From a virus: a stretch of 24,101 nucleotides of DNA. The notes under the pieces were generated by a model. That model was not told where the DNA came from and did no database searches. It saw nothing but the letters and a program-made list of their open reading frames with translations. The position numbers and the translations under genes are program-made. The stretch covers positions 1 through 24,101 of the IMG/VR virus record IMGVR_UViG_3300033149_001486; one strand, 5' to 3'. Shown piece by piece: positions 1-6,000 of the stretch. The stretch's first letter is position 1. Each line of letters begins with the position of its first letter.

Positions 1-22
1 AATTTCAAAACTCCTTATTTTT

Positions 23-36
23 ATTATCGCGATAAT
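23..36. promoter_or_regulatory. 14-bp perfect palindrome, possible operator
   Basis: ATTATCGCGATAAT is a perfect 14-bp palindrome in an AT-rich context with no gene around it. Its size and symmetry suit a dimeric repressor. No second copy was noticed in the window, so the operator reading is only inference. Confidence 0.3.
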
Positions 37-119
37 GATAACATTATTGCCTGCGCGTTGTCAAGGAGTAAATCGCCACAAAGTTGTGTAGGAGAACATT
101 TCCAGCAAATGTTGCCAAT

Positions 120-283
120 CACAACCTTTGGTTGTGGCCACGATCACAACGGCCAATCTGCAAGCTGTGCAACCAGCGGATTGCCTGGCAACTTCGTTCA
201 ATTTTTGAACAAAGTTGTTGCACGCAACCCTTTGTTGCCTGCAACTCGGTTGCAACTCGGTTGCAAATTGCGACCATTGGTCG
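120..283. repeat. cluster of short hairpins and an 11-bp tandem repeat
   Basis: This non-coding stretch holds consecutive inverted repeats: CACAACC-TTT-GGTTGTG (120-136), one copy of the dispersed GTTCAA element (189-217), GCAAC-N5-GTTGC (224-238), TTGCAAC-TCG-GTTGCAA (250-266) and CGACC-ATT-GGTCG (271-283). The 11-mer GCAACTCGGTT is tandemly repeated at 241-251 and 252-262 and could be an iteron. The theme of a GGTTG-type arm around a 3-nt loop recurs at 593, 1008, 1093, 1124, 1241 and 2029. The short open frames here look like by-products of the repeats. Confidence 0.6.
189..217. repeat. dispersed palindrome, copy 1 (GTTCAA-TTT-TTGAAC)
   Basis: The core GTTCAA-TTT-TTGAAC is flanked by CAACTT and AAGTTG, giving 12 of 13 paired positions per arm. 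It is the first of six copies (others at 2185, 4246, 7678, 12282 and 18597). This copy has TTT in the centre, like the 12282 copy; the other four have AAA. No T-run follows. Confidence 0.75.
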
Positions 284-402
284 TAAATTGTGGATTTAAA
301 AACTTTGTTGCGTTTCGTAGAGACGCCTATACTAGGCCGCTACTCCTGCATCTCCCCCTTTGAGTTTCCCTGCAAAATGTTTTGGATTTTTCAACTTTTT
401 AT

Positions 403-431
403 TTGACAAACTGCTAATTGTATGTTAGGTT
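403..431 (+). promoter_or_regulatory. probable sigma-70 promoter for the first gene
   Basis: A perfect -35 TTGACA (403-408) is followed after 17 bp by TAGGTT (426-431), a weak -10. The spacing matches the three better promoters in the window. Transcription would begin near 438 and leave a leader of about 215 nt before the gene at 654. That leader (roughly 440-650) has no open frame with a ribosome binding site; it holds GC-rich inverted segments and the hairpin at 593-611. Confidence 0.45.
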
Positions 432-592
432 GTAATTAACAATCGGGTTTCACATTGATTCGTTTCGAGGTCGCAGGTGAACAAGCGGGTTCGGCGACCC
501 GGCAATCGACATAAGTTCCTGATGGTATGACAACGACGGGCACGTGGTAGAGAGTCGTGTCAGCAGGTTGTCCGATCGACCAGAAAGCGATC

Positions 593-611
593 TGCAAACC
601 TTCGGTTTGCA
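593..611 (+). promoter_or_regulatory. leader hairpin upstream of the first gene
   Basis: TGCAAACC-TTC-GGTTTGCA is an inverted repeat with 8-bp arms and a 3-nt loop, ending about 40 nt before the start codon at 654. No T-tract follows, so it is not a normal intrinsic terminator. In RNA it would form a stable hairpin in the 5' leader. It belongs to the same sequence family as the hairpins at 1093, 1124 and 1241. Confidence 0.5.
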
Positions 612-653
612 ACTGCGGAGCTCCTTGCCGTCCGGGAAAGGATGGTGAACGTT

Positions 654-1031
654 ATGAGTAACAAAGTTACAAAGATGTGTAAGGTATCAGGCGGTGGATT
701 GCCTGAAGGGTTCGAAGCCAAGATCGAAGTTGAAATCGACTACGATGGAGTCGATTCGACGACCGAACGGAGCTGGGCGACCAGCCACTTGATCATTGCA
801 ATTCAAAGGGTTTTGAAACGAAAGTCCGTGAGTGAGCTGAGAGCGCTTGCTGAAACGGGTTACAAAACGCGAGCGCTTGACGCTGGCAAGTCCGTGCCCG
901 ATCCGACACAAGCATACCGAGCAAGGTTCGAGCGCATGACCCTTGAGGAGCAGCAAGCGGAGCTGGCAAGGCTAGAGGAGATCACGAGGCGGATAAACGG
1001 TGGCAACGGCAACGAAGTTGCCGGGAAGTAA
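654..1031 (+). CDS. unknown protein, paralogue of the protein at 7774-8130
   Basis: A 125-aa protein of unknown function. An in-frame ATG lies 12 nt upstream at 642, but the GGATGGTG stretch that could bind the ribosome overlaps it, so 654 is the preferred start. The second half is clearly related to the protein at 7774: a helix-rich segment is followed by a conserved tail, DPTQAYRARFERMTLEEQQ here and DPVAAFKAKFASKSPEEQA there. The pattern DP..A-aromatic-(R/K)A(R/K)F then EEQ.A is shared. Both genes are single-gene units with a sigma-70-type promoter and a long hairpin-bearing leader, suggesting similar roles and perhaps high expression. The last codons run into a GGCAAC-GAA-GTTGCC hairpin. 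The function cannot be inferred from sequence. Confidence 0.8.
   Translation: MSNKVTKMCKVSGGGLPEGFEAKIEVEIDYDGVDSTTERSWATSHLIIAIQRVLKRKSVSELRALAETGYKTRALDAGKSVPDPTQAYRARFERMTLEEQQAELARLEEITRRINGGNGNEVAGK
1008..1022. repeat. GGCAAC-GAA-GTTGCC hairpin inside the gene's 3' end
   Basis: Six-base arms around GAA, coding Gly-Asn-Glu-Val-Ala near the C terminus of the preceding gene. It belongs to the 3-nt-loop hairpin family dispersed over the first 2.3 kb. Confidence 0.5.
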
Positions 1032-1092
1032 ACGAAATCGAAACGAAAACGAAACTTTTAATTCGGACGGCAAGGAAGTTCGCAGATGCAAG

Positions 1093-1255
1093 TGCAACCG
1101 AAGGTTGCAAGGGCAACGAGATTGGCAACGCGGTTGCCGCAAGCGATTGTAATTGTGGCATTGTATGCTTGTACTTTGTATGCTGGGGCATACCCCCTCC
1201 CTGGAAACCATTGAGCTGAGTTACAATGGCAAACGAGATTGGCAACGCGGTTGCC
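1093..1255. repeat. three related GGTTGC-type hairpins, one pair nearly identical
   Basis: TGCAACC-GAA-GGTTGCA lies at 1093-1109. GGCAAC-GCG-GTTGCC occurs at 1124-1138 and again at 1241-1255, each preceded by almost the same sequence (GGCAACGAGATT versus GGCAAACGAGATT). The second copy lies inside the segment bounded by the 23-bp inverted repeat and the first just outside it. No convincing gene is present. Confidence 0.6.
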
Positions 1256-1551
1256 GAGGGCGACGTCCCATCAGCCGTTCACCTTACCATCATCAGCACT
1301 TCGCCTTACCATTTACATATAGTTATTATATATATAATAATATATACGTATATAATATATATATATATTATTATAAGGGAACGAAGGGCTATGAAAGGGA
1401 TCGGGAGTGGAAAGGGAACGGTACGACACTCGTAGCGAGCATAACGAACGCAACGGAGCCTTAAATCCACAATTCGCCGTGACTTCAAGAACTCTGCTCA
1501 ATGGATTGACGGAAGGGGTATTGGGGTGGCATACAAAGTACAAGCATACAA
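1161..1551. other. 391-bp segment bounded by a perfect 23-bp inverted repeat; candidate origin
   Basis: The 23 bases at 1161-1183, beginning TTGTATGCTTG, recur exactly as the reverse complement at 1529-1551. The left arm overlaps a second hairpin, GTATGC-TGGG-GCATAC (1178-1193). The right arm continues into a repeated AAGCATAC and the palindrome ATGTATACAT. The interior holds a GGCAAC-GCG-GTTGCC hairpin, an almost pure A/T core (1316-1376) and no credible gene. The layout fits a replication origin with an unwinding element, or a small non-autonomous mobile element with terminal inverted repeats. No convincing target-site duplication flanks it (only GCA on each side). No helicase-binding iterons were recognised. 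Confidence 0.55.
1316..1376. other. A/T-only tract, possible DNA-unwinding element
   Basis: About 60 bp made almost entirely of alternating A and T, centred on the palindrome TATACGTATA near 1345-1354. It contrasts with surroundings that are close to 50% GC. Tracts like this are typical of origin unwinding regions. Open frames through it encode runs of Tyr and Ile and are not believable proteins. Confidence 0.5.
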
Positions 1552-1584
1552 GCATACATGTATACATTTCCACCAAATAATACA

Positions 1585-1613
1585 TTGACAACTAACAGCG
1601 TCGTTGTTATAAT
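1585..1613 (+). promoter_or_regulatory. consensus sigma-70 promoter
   Basis: TTGACA (1585-1590), a 17-bp spacer and TATAAT (1608-1613) match the consensus perfectly. It is placed to transcribe the gene at 1652 with a leader of about 30 nt. It begins 34 bp after the end of the 23-bp inverted repeat, so an origin or repressor bound there could affect it. Confidence 0.9.
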
Positions 1614-1651
1614 GACAGGCATTAGAAACTAATGGAAAGGAGTCAGCAACC

Positions 1652-2161
1652 ATGCCGAAACAAACGTACAACGACGTGCTTATTCAATCACGAGTGAAGA
1701 GTCAAACGCTGGCGATAATAGCGCGATACCTGGTGATCGAAGAACGTGCGATGATCGCAGGAAGAAGCCAGCTGGTTCGAGCCGCACTGGAATTGTTAGA
1801 GAAGATCCTCGTCGTCGAAAAAAGCCAGCCACGGCCGAGCGTGAGCGAGGCTAGAAGAATACTTCAAGCCCTCGGACTTGAGAACCTCAATCCGCAGGGG
1901 CGTGGGAAGTTGAACTACGTGAGGGAGCTACAGCTCGAAGCGTTCGAGCACGAAGGAGATTGGGAAGAGTTCGAACCTGGACGCAACGTGGCACGCGCCG
2001 CGCAGCGGGTCGCAACCGCAACCGCAACCGCAACCGAGGGTTGCGAGAACGAACCAGAAGTCGAACGAGAGCTGTTGGATCGAGCGGAAGAACGCAGGCG
2101 GCGAGATCGTGAAGAGAAACTTCGACTGCAGGACGCTGGCAAGGCGCCGCTGGCAGAATGA
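1652..2161 (+). CDS. ribbon-helix-helix-like DNA-binding protein (putative)
   Basis: A 169-aa protein from an ATG behind GGAAAGGAG. Residues about 8-55 fit a ribbon-helix-helix pattern: a short strand (DVLIQSRV), a helix (SQTLAIIARYLVIEERAM), a Gly-Arg-Ser turn, then a helix (QLVRAALELLEKIL) resembling the usual S.S.lIR.Al..ll. The rest is charged and probably helical, with a low-complexity (Ala-Thr)4 segment near residues 121-128 encoded by four GCAACC hexamers (2012-2035). The C terminus is very rich in Glu and Arg. The gene forms a single unit with a perfect promoter and a hairpin after the stop. An early regulator or partition-like binding protein would fit the position beside the candidate origin; this is inference. 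Confidence 0.75.
   Translation: MPKQTYNDVLIQSRVKSQTLAIIARYLVIEERAMIAGRSQLVRAALELLEKILVVEKSQPRPSVSEARRILQALGLENLNPQGRGKLNYVRELQLEAFEHEGDWEEFEPGRNVARAAQRVATATATATEGCENEPEVERELLDRAEERRRRDREEKLRLQDAGKAPLAE
2012..2045. repeat. GCAACC x4 microrepeat running into a hairpin
   Basis: Four in-frame GCAACC hexamers (2012-2035) encode alternating Ala-Thr. The last unit forms the left arm of CGCAACC-GAG-GGTTGCG (2029-2045), linking this coding repeat to the non-coding GGTTGC hairpin family. Confidence 0.65.
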
Positions 2162-2163
2162 AC

Positions 2164-2178
2164 GCCGCCGAGGGCGGC
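2164..2178 (+). terminator. GC-rich hairpin after the RHH-like gene
   Basis: GCCGCC-GAG-GGCGGC starts three bases after the stop codon and is followed by ATTATTACTT, only a weak U-rich tail. It probably ends or weakens transcription before the palindrome at 2185 and the promoter at 2272. Confidence 0.55.
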
Positions 2179-2184
2179 ATTATT

Positions 2185-2209
2185 ACTTGGTTCAAAAATT
2201 GAACAAAGT
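2185..2209. repeat. dispersed palindrome, copy 2
   Basis: Core GTTCAA-AAA-TTGAAC with outer arms ACTTG and AAAGT (one mismatch). It lies between the hairpin ending one unit and the promoter starting the next, about 63 bp upstream of the -35 box. This suits an upstream regulatory site. Confidence 0.8.
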
Positions 2210-2223
2210 TACCATTGTCGCCT

Positions 2224-2240
2224 CCGTGCCGAAGGCACGG
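2224..2240. repeat. CCGTGCC-GAA-GGCACGG hairpin upstream of promoter
   Basis: Seven-base arms around a GAA loop, about 30 bp before the -35 box of the next promoter. No T-run follows. The loop and size match the other 3-nt-loop hairpins. Confidence 0.55.
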
Positions 2241-2271
2241 AACTGAAATTTATGCAGGCGAGAATTTTTGC

Positions 2272-2300
2272 TTGACATCTTCAGCAAAATGTGGTATAAT
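2272..2300 (+). promoter_or_regulatory. consensus sigma-70 promoter of the small-gene operon
   Basis: TTGACA (2272-2277), 17 bp, TATAAT (2295-2300): a perfect match. The first start codon, at 2338, lies about 30 nt after the expected transcription start. No further strong promoter was seen until 7575, so this probably drives the whole run of small genes. Confidence 0.9.
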
Positions 2301-2337
2301 GGGAGGCAACAAGAAAACAGGGAAGGAGGTGAGAACC

Positions 2338-2694
2338 ATGACAAAAATAGATAGAAGGAAGGAAGAAATGAAGAAAGAAGAAGTTCTAAAGCAGTTGAGC
2401 CTTCGCTACAGAGAAAATAAGCATATTATTATAGAAAGCGTAGAAGACAATATATACTTCCAAGATATTGAGAAGTGGGTAGAAGCAGGGAAGCCTTACA
2501 TATGGCTAGTAGCAGCAAGGAAACATGATGTTACTCTCCTGCAGGATGTTTCCAGAGGTTACTTGGCTATCATCGTTAATGACAAAGTCGAGTCTTGTGG
2601 AAAAGATTATGTACAAACGCAGGATGAAGAATTCGCAGGTTTATCTCCAGTTTATACAGGCACTGATGAAGCAAGACTTTACCAAGCTATCTAA
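2338..2694 (+). CDS. unknown small protein, first of the small-gene operon
   Basis: A 118-aa protein of unknown function starting at ATG after a strong AAGGAGGTGAG site. The N terminus is a charged helix (RKEEMKKEEVLKQL), followed by an alternating hydrophobic pattern suggesting an alpha/beta fold (HIIIESVEDNIYF, KPYIWLVAARKHDV, GYLAIIVNDKVES). The gene looks clearly more AT-rich than its downstream neighbours, with many AGA and ATA codons, hinting at a different origin. First position behind a consensus promoter usually means strong early expression, as for host-takeover or anti-defence proteins, but nothing in the sequence proves such a role. Confidence 0.75.
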   Translation: MTKIDRRKEEMKKEEVLKQLSLRYRENKHIIIESVEDNIYFQDIEKWVEAGKPYIWLVAARKHDVTLLQDVSRGYLAIIVNDKVESCGKDYVQTQDEEFAGLSPVYTGTDEARLYQAI

Positions 2695-2794
2695 TAAAGA
2701 AATAAAAAAGGAGACAATAGCTAACGCGAAAACGGACTTCTACGCCGGCTGGAAGGCCTGCGAGGAGTACATGAAAGGAGGCGAAACCAGATGA
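2666..2794 (+). CDS. small overlapping ORF with DFYAGW motif
   Basis: A 42-aa frame that overlaps the end of the preceding gene by 29 nt and ends in an ATGA overlap with the next gene. The C-terminal half (DFYAGWKACEEYMKGG) has the F..GW pattern common in small phage proteins. The GC-rich codon choice after 2724 resembles downstream genes. The ATG at 2666 lacks a good ribosome binding site, so translation may be coupled to the upstream gene. The start is uncertain. Confidence 0.4.
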   Translation: MKQDFTKLSNKEIKKETIANAKTDFYAGWKACEEYMKGGETR

Positions 2795-3039
2795 GCAGAC
2801 TTGTAGCCGTTATGGGAGGGCGCGATTGGTGCGATGCTTCCGTCATGCATATAGTAGTTCCAGACGGTATGGACTTGAACGAGGAGAAGAAGCAATACGA
2901 AAAGTGGTATGACGAAGTGTACGTTCCACGATTGCATTCGCGCGACTCCGTTGGATACATGAGCCTACCAGAGTGGCTTAAATCTCGCGGAGCTCGACAA
3001 GCTGGTGAAAACGACGTGATTGAGATTTGGGAAGAGTAA
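2791..3039 (+). CDS. unknown 82-aa protein
   Basis: It starts with ATGA overlapping the preceding stop and has AAAGGAGG upstream. The protein opens with a hydrophobic strand (MSRLVAVMGGRDWCDASV) and continues with an acidic/aromatic helix (EEKKQYEKWYDEVYVPRL). Overall it is acidic. No family was recognised. Nothing suggests a membrane segment or catalytic motif. Confidence 0.75.
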   Translation: MSRLVAVMGGRDWCDASVMHIVVPDGMDLNEEKKQYEKWYDEVYVPRLHSRDSVGYMSLPEWLKSRGARQAGENDVIEIWEE

Positions 3040-3061
3040 CGCGGAAGGAGGCGAAAAAACC

Positions 3062-3322
3062 GTGACAACGAAACTTCTACACGACATCGCGCCTGGCGAC
3101 ACCGTTCACGTTAGGTTCACAGGCGCTACTCACAGTGTTGACGTCGTGAAGGTTAATCCGAAGACGATTCTAGGTCGTCTGCGGAGCTCTGCTGAGCAGA
3201 GCGGGAAGTTAATCAAACTTCCAAAAGCCAGGATCGTTGACAAGGTCAACAAGGTTGACGAAGTCAACAAGGTCAGCAACGCGCTCGATGACCTACTGGC
3301 TTCGGTCAAGAAACAATCGTGA
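3062..3322 (+). CDS. small beta-rich protein with heptad-like tail
   Basis: The GTG at 3062 is chosen because GGAAGGAGG lies 9 nt upstream; an in-frame ATG at 3020 would lie inside the previous gene without such a site. The 86-aa product begins with a likely SH3-like beta segment (GDTVHVRFTGATHSVDVVKV) and a basic stretch. It ends with a repetitive helix (VDKVNKVDEVNKVSNALDD) whose DNA is a near-tandem repeat of (AAG)GTCAACAAGGT. The function is unknown. Confidence 0.75.
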   Translation: MTTKLLHDIAPGDTVHVRFTGATHSVDVVKVNPKTILGRLRSSAEQSGKLIKLPKARIVDKVNKVDEVNKVSNALDDLLASVKKQS

Positions 3323-3348
3323 GCGTAGCCAAACGAAAGGAGGAGAAA

Positions 3349-3693
3349 ATGAACGACGGGGAGTACAAGATAATCGATGGTTCTGGAAGAATTCCAGGAG
3401 AAGACGAGGGATCTAAAGCCTCGCAGGTCGACATTCAGCTACGCAGGGTCGAAGCGTCTGCAACCGCGCTGGAAAAGACTGTAGACACACTGCGAGAACG
3501 GTTGAAAACGGTTCTGAAAGCTGTTCCTCAGCTAGAGCCGGGAGTTCCTACGAAAGAGGAAGAACAAGCCAAGTTGTCTGCACGAGTTCCAGAGTCTCTC
3601 GTACCACTGGCGGCACGAATAAAGAACATTTCCGAAGGCGTCCAACTGCAAGTCAAAAGGATCGAGGATTGCCTGGAGCGGCTTGAGCTGTAA
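3349..3693 (+). CDS. coiled-coil protein of unknown function
   Basis: A 114-aa protein from the ATG behind AAAGGAGG; a GTG at 3319 in the same frame overlaps the previous gene and has no binding site. Residues about 25-55 (DIQLRRVEASATALEKTVD onward) and 85-112 form amphipathic heptads consistent with a two-helix coiled coil, separated by a Pro-rich linker (AVPQLEPGVP). No enzymatic motif is visible. Confidence 0.75.
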   Translation: MNDGEYKIIDGSGRIPGEDEGSKASQVDIQLRRVEASATALEKTVDTLRERLKTVLKAVPQLEPGVPTKEEEQAKLSARVPESLVPLAARIKNISEGVQLQVKRIEDCLERLEL

Positions 3694-3731
3694 GGCAGGA
3701 GCGCGGCGAATCAGAACGAAAGGAGGAGAAA

Positions 3732-4010
3732 ATGAAGATAGCCATAAACAAATGCTACGGAGGCTTCAGTTTGTCGAAAGAGGCCTACAAGGAACTCGGA
3801 CTAGCTTGGGACGGCTACGGATTCGCGTACAGCGAACACGAAAAACGTACTGACCCGGAGCTGATCGAGGTTATTGAAAAACTCGGTGGAAAAGCCAGTG
3901 GCGAGTGCGCTGACTTGGCAGTAGTCAAGGTGCCCGACGACGTCGACTGGCAGATCGAGGAGTACGACGGAAGAGAATGGATCGCAGAAAAGCATAGGAC
4001 TTGGAGATAG
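3732..4010 (+). CDS. conserved phage protein of the MKIAINKCYGGFSLS family
   Basis: A 92-aa protein from an ATG after AAAGGAGG. I recognise it as a widespread phage/prophage family: N terminus MKIAINKCYGGFSLS, then RTDPELIEVIEKLG, a central strand, and the tail EEYDGREWIAEKHRTWR. Members are usually about this length, so it appears complete. The function is unknown in all cases I know of. It is a useful marker that this small-gene block is phage-derived. Confidence 0.88.
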   Translation: MKIAINKCYGGFSLSKEAYKELGLAWDGYGFAYSEHEKRTDPELIEVIEKLGGKASGECADLAVVKVPDDVDWQIEEYDGREWIAEKHRTWR

Positions 4011-4038
4011 AACTTAATCATGAAAGGAGGTGAAACTA

Positions 4039-4248
4039 ATGGCAAGAAAACGCAGAAAGCGCAGAGTGACGAAACCTCCACTCTCGCACATCAACGAACG
4101 CAGAAAGTCCGTTATGAAGCTTCCCATCATCGAGCACATTCTTGCTGACGAGCGCAAGGTCAGCTCGCTCGCGAGGATGATGGAAAGCTTCAGGCTTAGG
4201 TTTCAGGAAACTGATCACGATCTGGGCTTTAAGGTCGTGGGACAATAA
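4039..4248 (+). CDS. small basic protein
   Basis: A 69-aa protein from the ATG directly behind AAAGGAGGTGA; a GTG 9 nt upstream lies inside that site and is rejected. The first 15 residues are extremely basic (MARKRRKRRVTKPP), suggesting nucleic-acid binding. The rest is a probable helix pair. Its TAA stop is the first triplet of the dispersed palindrome at 4246, so translation runs to the edge of that element. Confidence 0.7.
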   Translation: MARKRRKRRVTKPPLSHINERRKSVMKLPIIEHILADERKVSSLARMMESFRLRFQETDHDLGFKVVGQ

Positions 4249-4274
4249 CTTCGTTCAAAAATTGAACAAAGTTA
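4246..4274. repeat. dispersed palindrome, copy 3, overlapping a stop codon
   Basis: TAACTT-C-GTTCAA-AAA-TTGAAC-A-AAGTTA: 13 of 14 outer and inner positions pair. The left end is the stop codon of the preceding gene, and the right end lies 25 nt before the GTG start of the next. It sits inside the operon, away from any recognised promoter, which favours a role in RNA or as a roadblock-type operator. Confidence 0.8.
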
Positions 4275-4298
4275 CCGACAAAAACGGAGGCAGGAAAA

Positions 4299-4478
4299 GT
4301 GCCGAAAAAAACGTTGAAGTATTGGCAAGATCGTGTCGAATACTTGGAGAATGACAGGAAGATCTTGCTTCGACGCCTTAAGGAAAAGCAGATCGTCATC
4401 GACATTCTCCAAGAAGAACTTGAAAAGAAAGGAGAACCAAATGTGCTTAGATCGACTGGCAGAATTCAGGGTTACTAA
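4299..4478 (+). CDS. 59-aa coiled-coil protein
   Basis: A GTG-initiated frame (MPKKTLKYWQDRVEYLEND...) with a good ACGGAGG site 11 nt upstream. The product is almost entirely an amphipathic helix with Leu/Ile at heptad positions (YLENDRKILLRRLKEKQIVI). It overlaps the following gene by 38 nt in another frame. Without it the 190-nt gap between neighbours would be unexplained. The function is unknown. Confidence 0.6.
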   Translation: MPKKTLKYWQDRVEYLENDRKILLRRLKEKQIVIDILQEELEKKGEPNVLRSTGRIQGY

Positions 4479-4872
4479 AGACTATGGTTGGCAAGTCTTC
4501 GGAAAGAGCAAAACGGGACTTGTCCAACTTTATCACCATCCCTTCCAGAGACATCCAACGCTCGTTACGGAAGGAACTTGGCAGGCAGATTCGAATGGTT
4601 ATTTTCTCCGCTCGTACAGCTGTATCTTTGTTAAGTATTACAAAACAGGCTTCCATCTGTTCACGAACAAGAAGGACGCACTGCGCTTCGCTAGCGCGTC
4701 CAACGGCGGAGTGATCAGGAAGGTACGGTTCAGAAACTTGGTGGCAAAAGGAAGGCAGAGATTGCCTTCGCACCGTTCTTATCCAAGTCGTGAAGCCAAC
4801 GTAATCGTCGTACGAGAAAGGTTCGTGGAGCCGGAAACGAAAAGGGAGGAATCGAAGAATGTGTCTAGATGA
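4441..4872 (+). CDS. MCL-type conserved phage protein, tandem copy 1
   Basis: A 143-aa protein from the ATG behind AAAGGAG. It begins MCLDRLAEF and has TGFHLF in the middle and GVIRKVRFRNLVAKGRQ in the second half. This order resembles a widespread phage family of unknown function (N-terminal MCL, central GFH.F, then a valine-rich segment ending A.G). The next gene is clearly its paralogue, so this is a tandem duplication. An upstream in-frame ATG (4333) would overlap the 59-aa gene and has no binding site. Confidence 0.8.
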   Translation: MCLDRLAEFRVTKDYGWQVFGKSKTGLVQLYHHPFQRHPTLVTEGTWQADSNGYFLRSYSCIFVKYYKTGFHLFTNKKDALRFASASNGGVIRKVRFRNLVAKGRQRLPSHRSYPSREANVIVVRERFVEPETKREESKNVSR

Positions 4873-5281
4873 ACTGGCTGACTTCAGGATTAGCAAGAAT
4901 TACGGTTGGCAAGTGTTTCGAATGAGGAGGGAACGTCTCGTCCAACTTTATTACGGCGGCCGTCCTCTGGAGATCGTCCCTGAGGGAGTTTGGCAATCAG
5001 ATCCGAACGATTACACCCTCGAGACGAATGATCGAGGCGACCCTTACCAAACTGGCTTTCACGTATTCAGGCGACAGGCGGACGCGAACCTTTACAGGGA
5101 TTGGCTCGTTGCCGGAAGGGTCGGTGTAATCAGGAAAGTGTTCTTCAAAAACGTGGTGGCGATAGGGAGGATAGCTATCCCGACCAACTTCAGATACATT
5201 AGGGCGGACGTCATCGTCGCAAGAAAGAGACTCGTAGAATCGAAATTAAGCAAACGGAGGAACGAAAATGAACCTACTTGA
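4859..5281 (+). CDS. MCL-type conserved phage protein, tandem copy 2
   Basis: A 140-aa paralogue of the preceding protein: MCLDELADFRISKNYGWQVF against MCLDRLAEFRVTKDYGWQVF, QTGFHVF against KTGFHLF, and GVIRKVFFKNVVAIGR against GVIRKVRFRNLVAKGR. It starts 14 nt inside the previous gene with a GGGAGGAA site. The central region and basic C terminus have diverged most. Retention of both copies suggests separate roles or partners. Confidence 0.8.
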   Translation: MCLDELADFRISKNYGWQVFRMRRERLVQLYYGGRPLEIVPEGVWQSDPNDYTLETNDRGDPYQTGFHVFRRQADANLYRDWLVAGRVGVIRKVFFKNVVAIGRIAIPTNFRYIRADVIVARKRLVESKLSKRRNENEPT

Positions 5282-5627
5282 GGAAACTTTAAGCGCTATA
5301 AAGTCTTCAGGCCACGAGCCGAGTGACATTATGTTCATCGGCTCGGAAGTATCAGGTCATTCTTGTACATGGGAAGAGTTTAAGCAGTTGGCTGATCAGG
5401 AGTACCAGGACGGTGTGGATACTCGAACAGTTGCAAGGGACTTAACAATCGTGTTCTTTGACGGTCAAAGGATACGGCGTGATAAATTCGATGGAATCGA
5501 CAAAACCGATTGGTGGGAGTACTTCAAACCCTTCAGAATGCCAGAAGAATTAAAGTCGATAAGGACTTTGTTTAGCTCCGCAGAGTATTCCGAGACTTTA
5601 AGCGAGATTCACGGAAAGGAGATTTGA
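5268..5627 (+). CDS. conserved phage-type protein with TWEEF motif
   Basis: A 119-aa protein beginning MNLLEETLSAIKSSGHEPSD, then TWEEFKQLADQEYQDG and a segment with DWWEYFKPF. I recall this order (LLEET...; WEEF...AD.EYD.G; WWEY) from hypothetical proteins of phages of Gram-positive bacteria, but no function is known. It overlaps the previous gene by 14 nt, with GGAGG ahead of the start. It is acidic and looks complete. Confidence 0.75.
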   Translation: MNLLEETLSAIKSSGHEPSDIMFIGSEVSGHSCTWEEFKQLADQEYQDGVDTRTVARDLTIVFFDGQRIRRDKFDGIDKTDWWEYFKPFRMPEELKSIRTLFSSAEYSETLSEIHGKEI

Positions 5628-5630
5628 GGA

Positions 5631-5816
5631 ATGACGACTAGAGAACGCAAAGTGGAAATAGAAGTGACCGAAGAAGAGCTTTGGACGCTAAGAATTATAA
5701 TTACTCGGCTTCAGATCCAGGCGAAAGGTCTACATTATCGTAGTCAGGCTCACGTAGACGCAGACGTACTACGAGGCTTGCTTGCAAAGCTGGAGGGAGA
5801 AGGTGACGATGGATAG
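5631..5816 (+). CDS. small helical protein
   Basis: A 61-aa protein 3 nt after the previous stop, with GAGGA-type binding sites in AAAGGAGATTTGAGGA. It has an acidic N-terminal strand/helix (KVEIEVTEEELWTLRIIITRL) and a second helix (ADVLRGLLAKLEGEG). No known family was recognised. The next gene starts inside its end. Confidence 0.7.
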   Translation: MTTRERKVEIEVTEEELWTLRIIITRLQIQAKGLHYRSQAHVDADVLRGLLAKLEGEGDDG

Positions 5817-6000
5817 AGAAAAAGCAGAAGGCTTGGTAAACTCTCTAATAGACGCTACCTACATTACAGGTTTGCATAGTGGTCTGAAAACAGGGCTATA
5901 TTATCAAGACGATGGCTCGTGTGTGGAAGCTACAGAAAAGCGGGACGAGCTTAAAGACGAGATAATCAGCTACTTAACGGATGATAGGAGAAAACGATGA
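5809..6000 (+). CDS. small acidic protein
   Basis: A 63-aa protein whose ATG (5809) overlaps the previous stop and follows AGAAGGTGA. A possible earlier start at 5782 has no binding site. It is helical (REKAEGLVNSLIDATYITG, ...ELKDEIISYLTDD) and more AT-rich than the genes around 3000-4300. It ends with an ATGA overlap to the next gene. The function is unknown. Confidence 0.65.
   Translation: MDREKAEGLVNSLIDATYITGLHSGLKTGLYYQDDGSCVEATEKRDELKDEIISYLTDDRRKR

Noticed and set aside
58-363. Open frames on both strands in the first 400 bases
   Set aside because: No ribosome binding site, low-complexity codon pattern created by the GGTTGC repeats, and no resemblance to any protein family.
700-725. 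GGGTTCGAAGCC resembling a tRNA T-arm
   Set aside because: It lies in coding sequence with no matching acceptor, D or anticodon arms. A similar GGTTCGAGACC near 7714 also fails.
1153-1464. Open frames across the A/T-only tract
   Set aside because: Products are runs of Tyr/Ile/Asn from alternating A/T. They have no ribosome binding site and lie inside the inverted-repeat segment.
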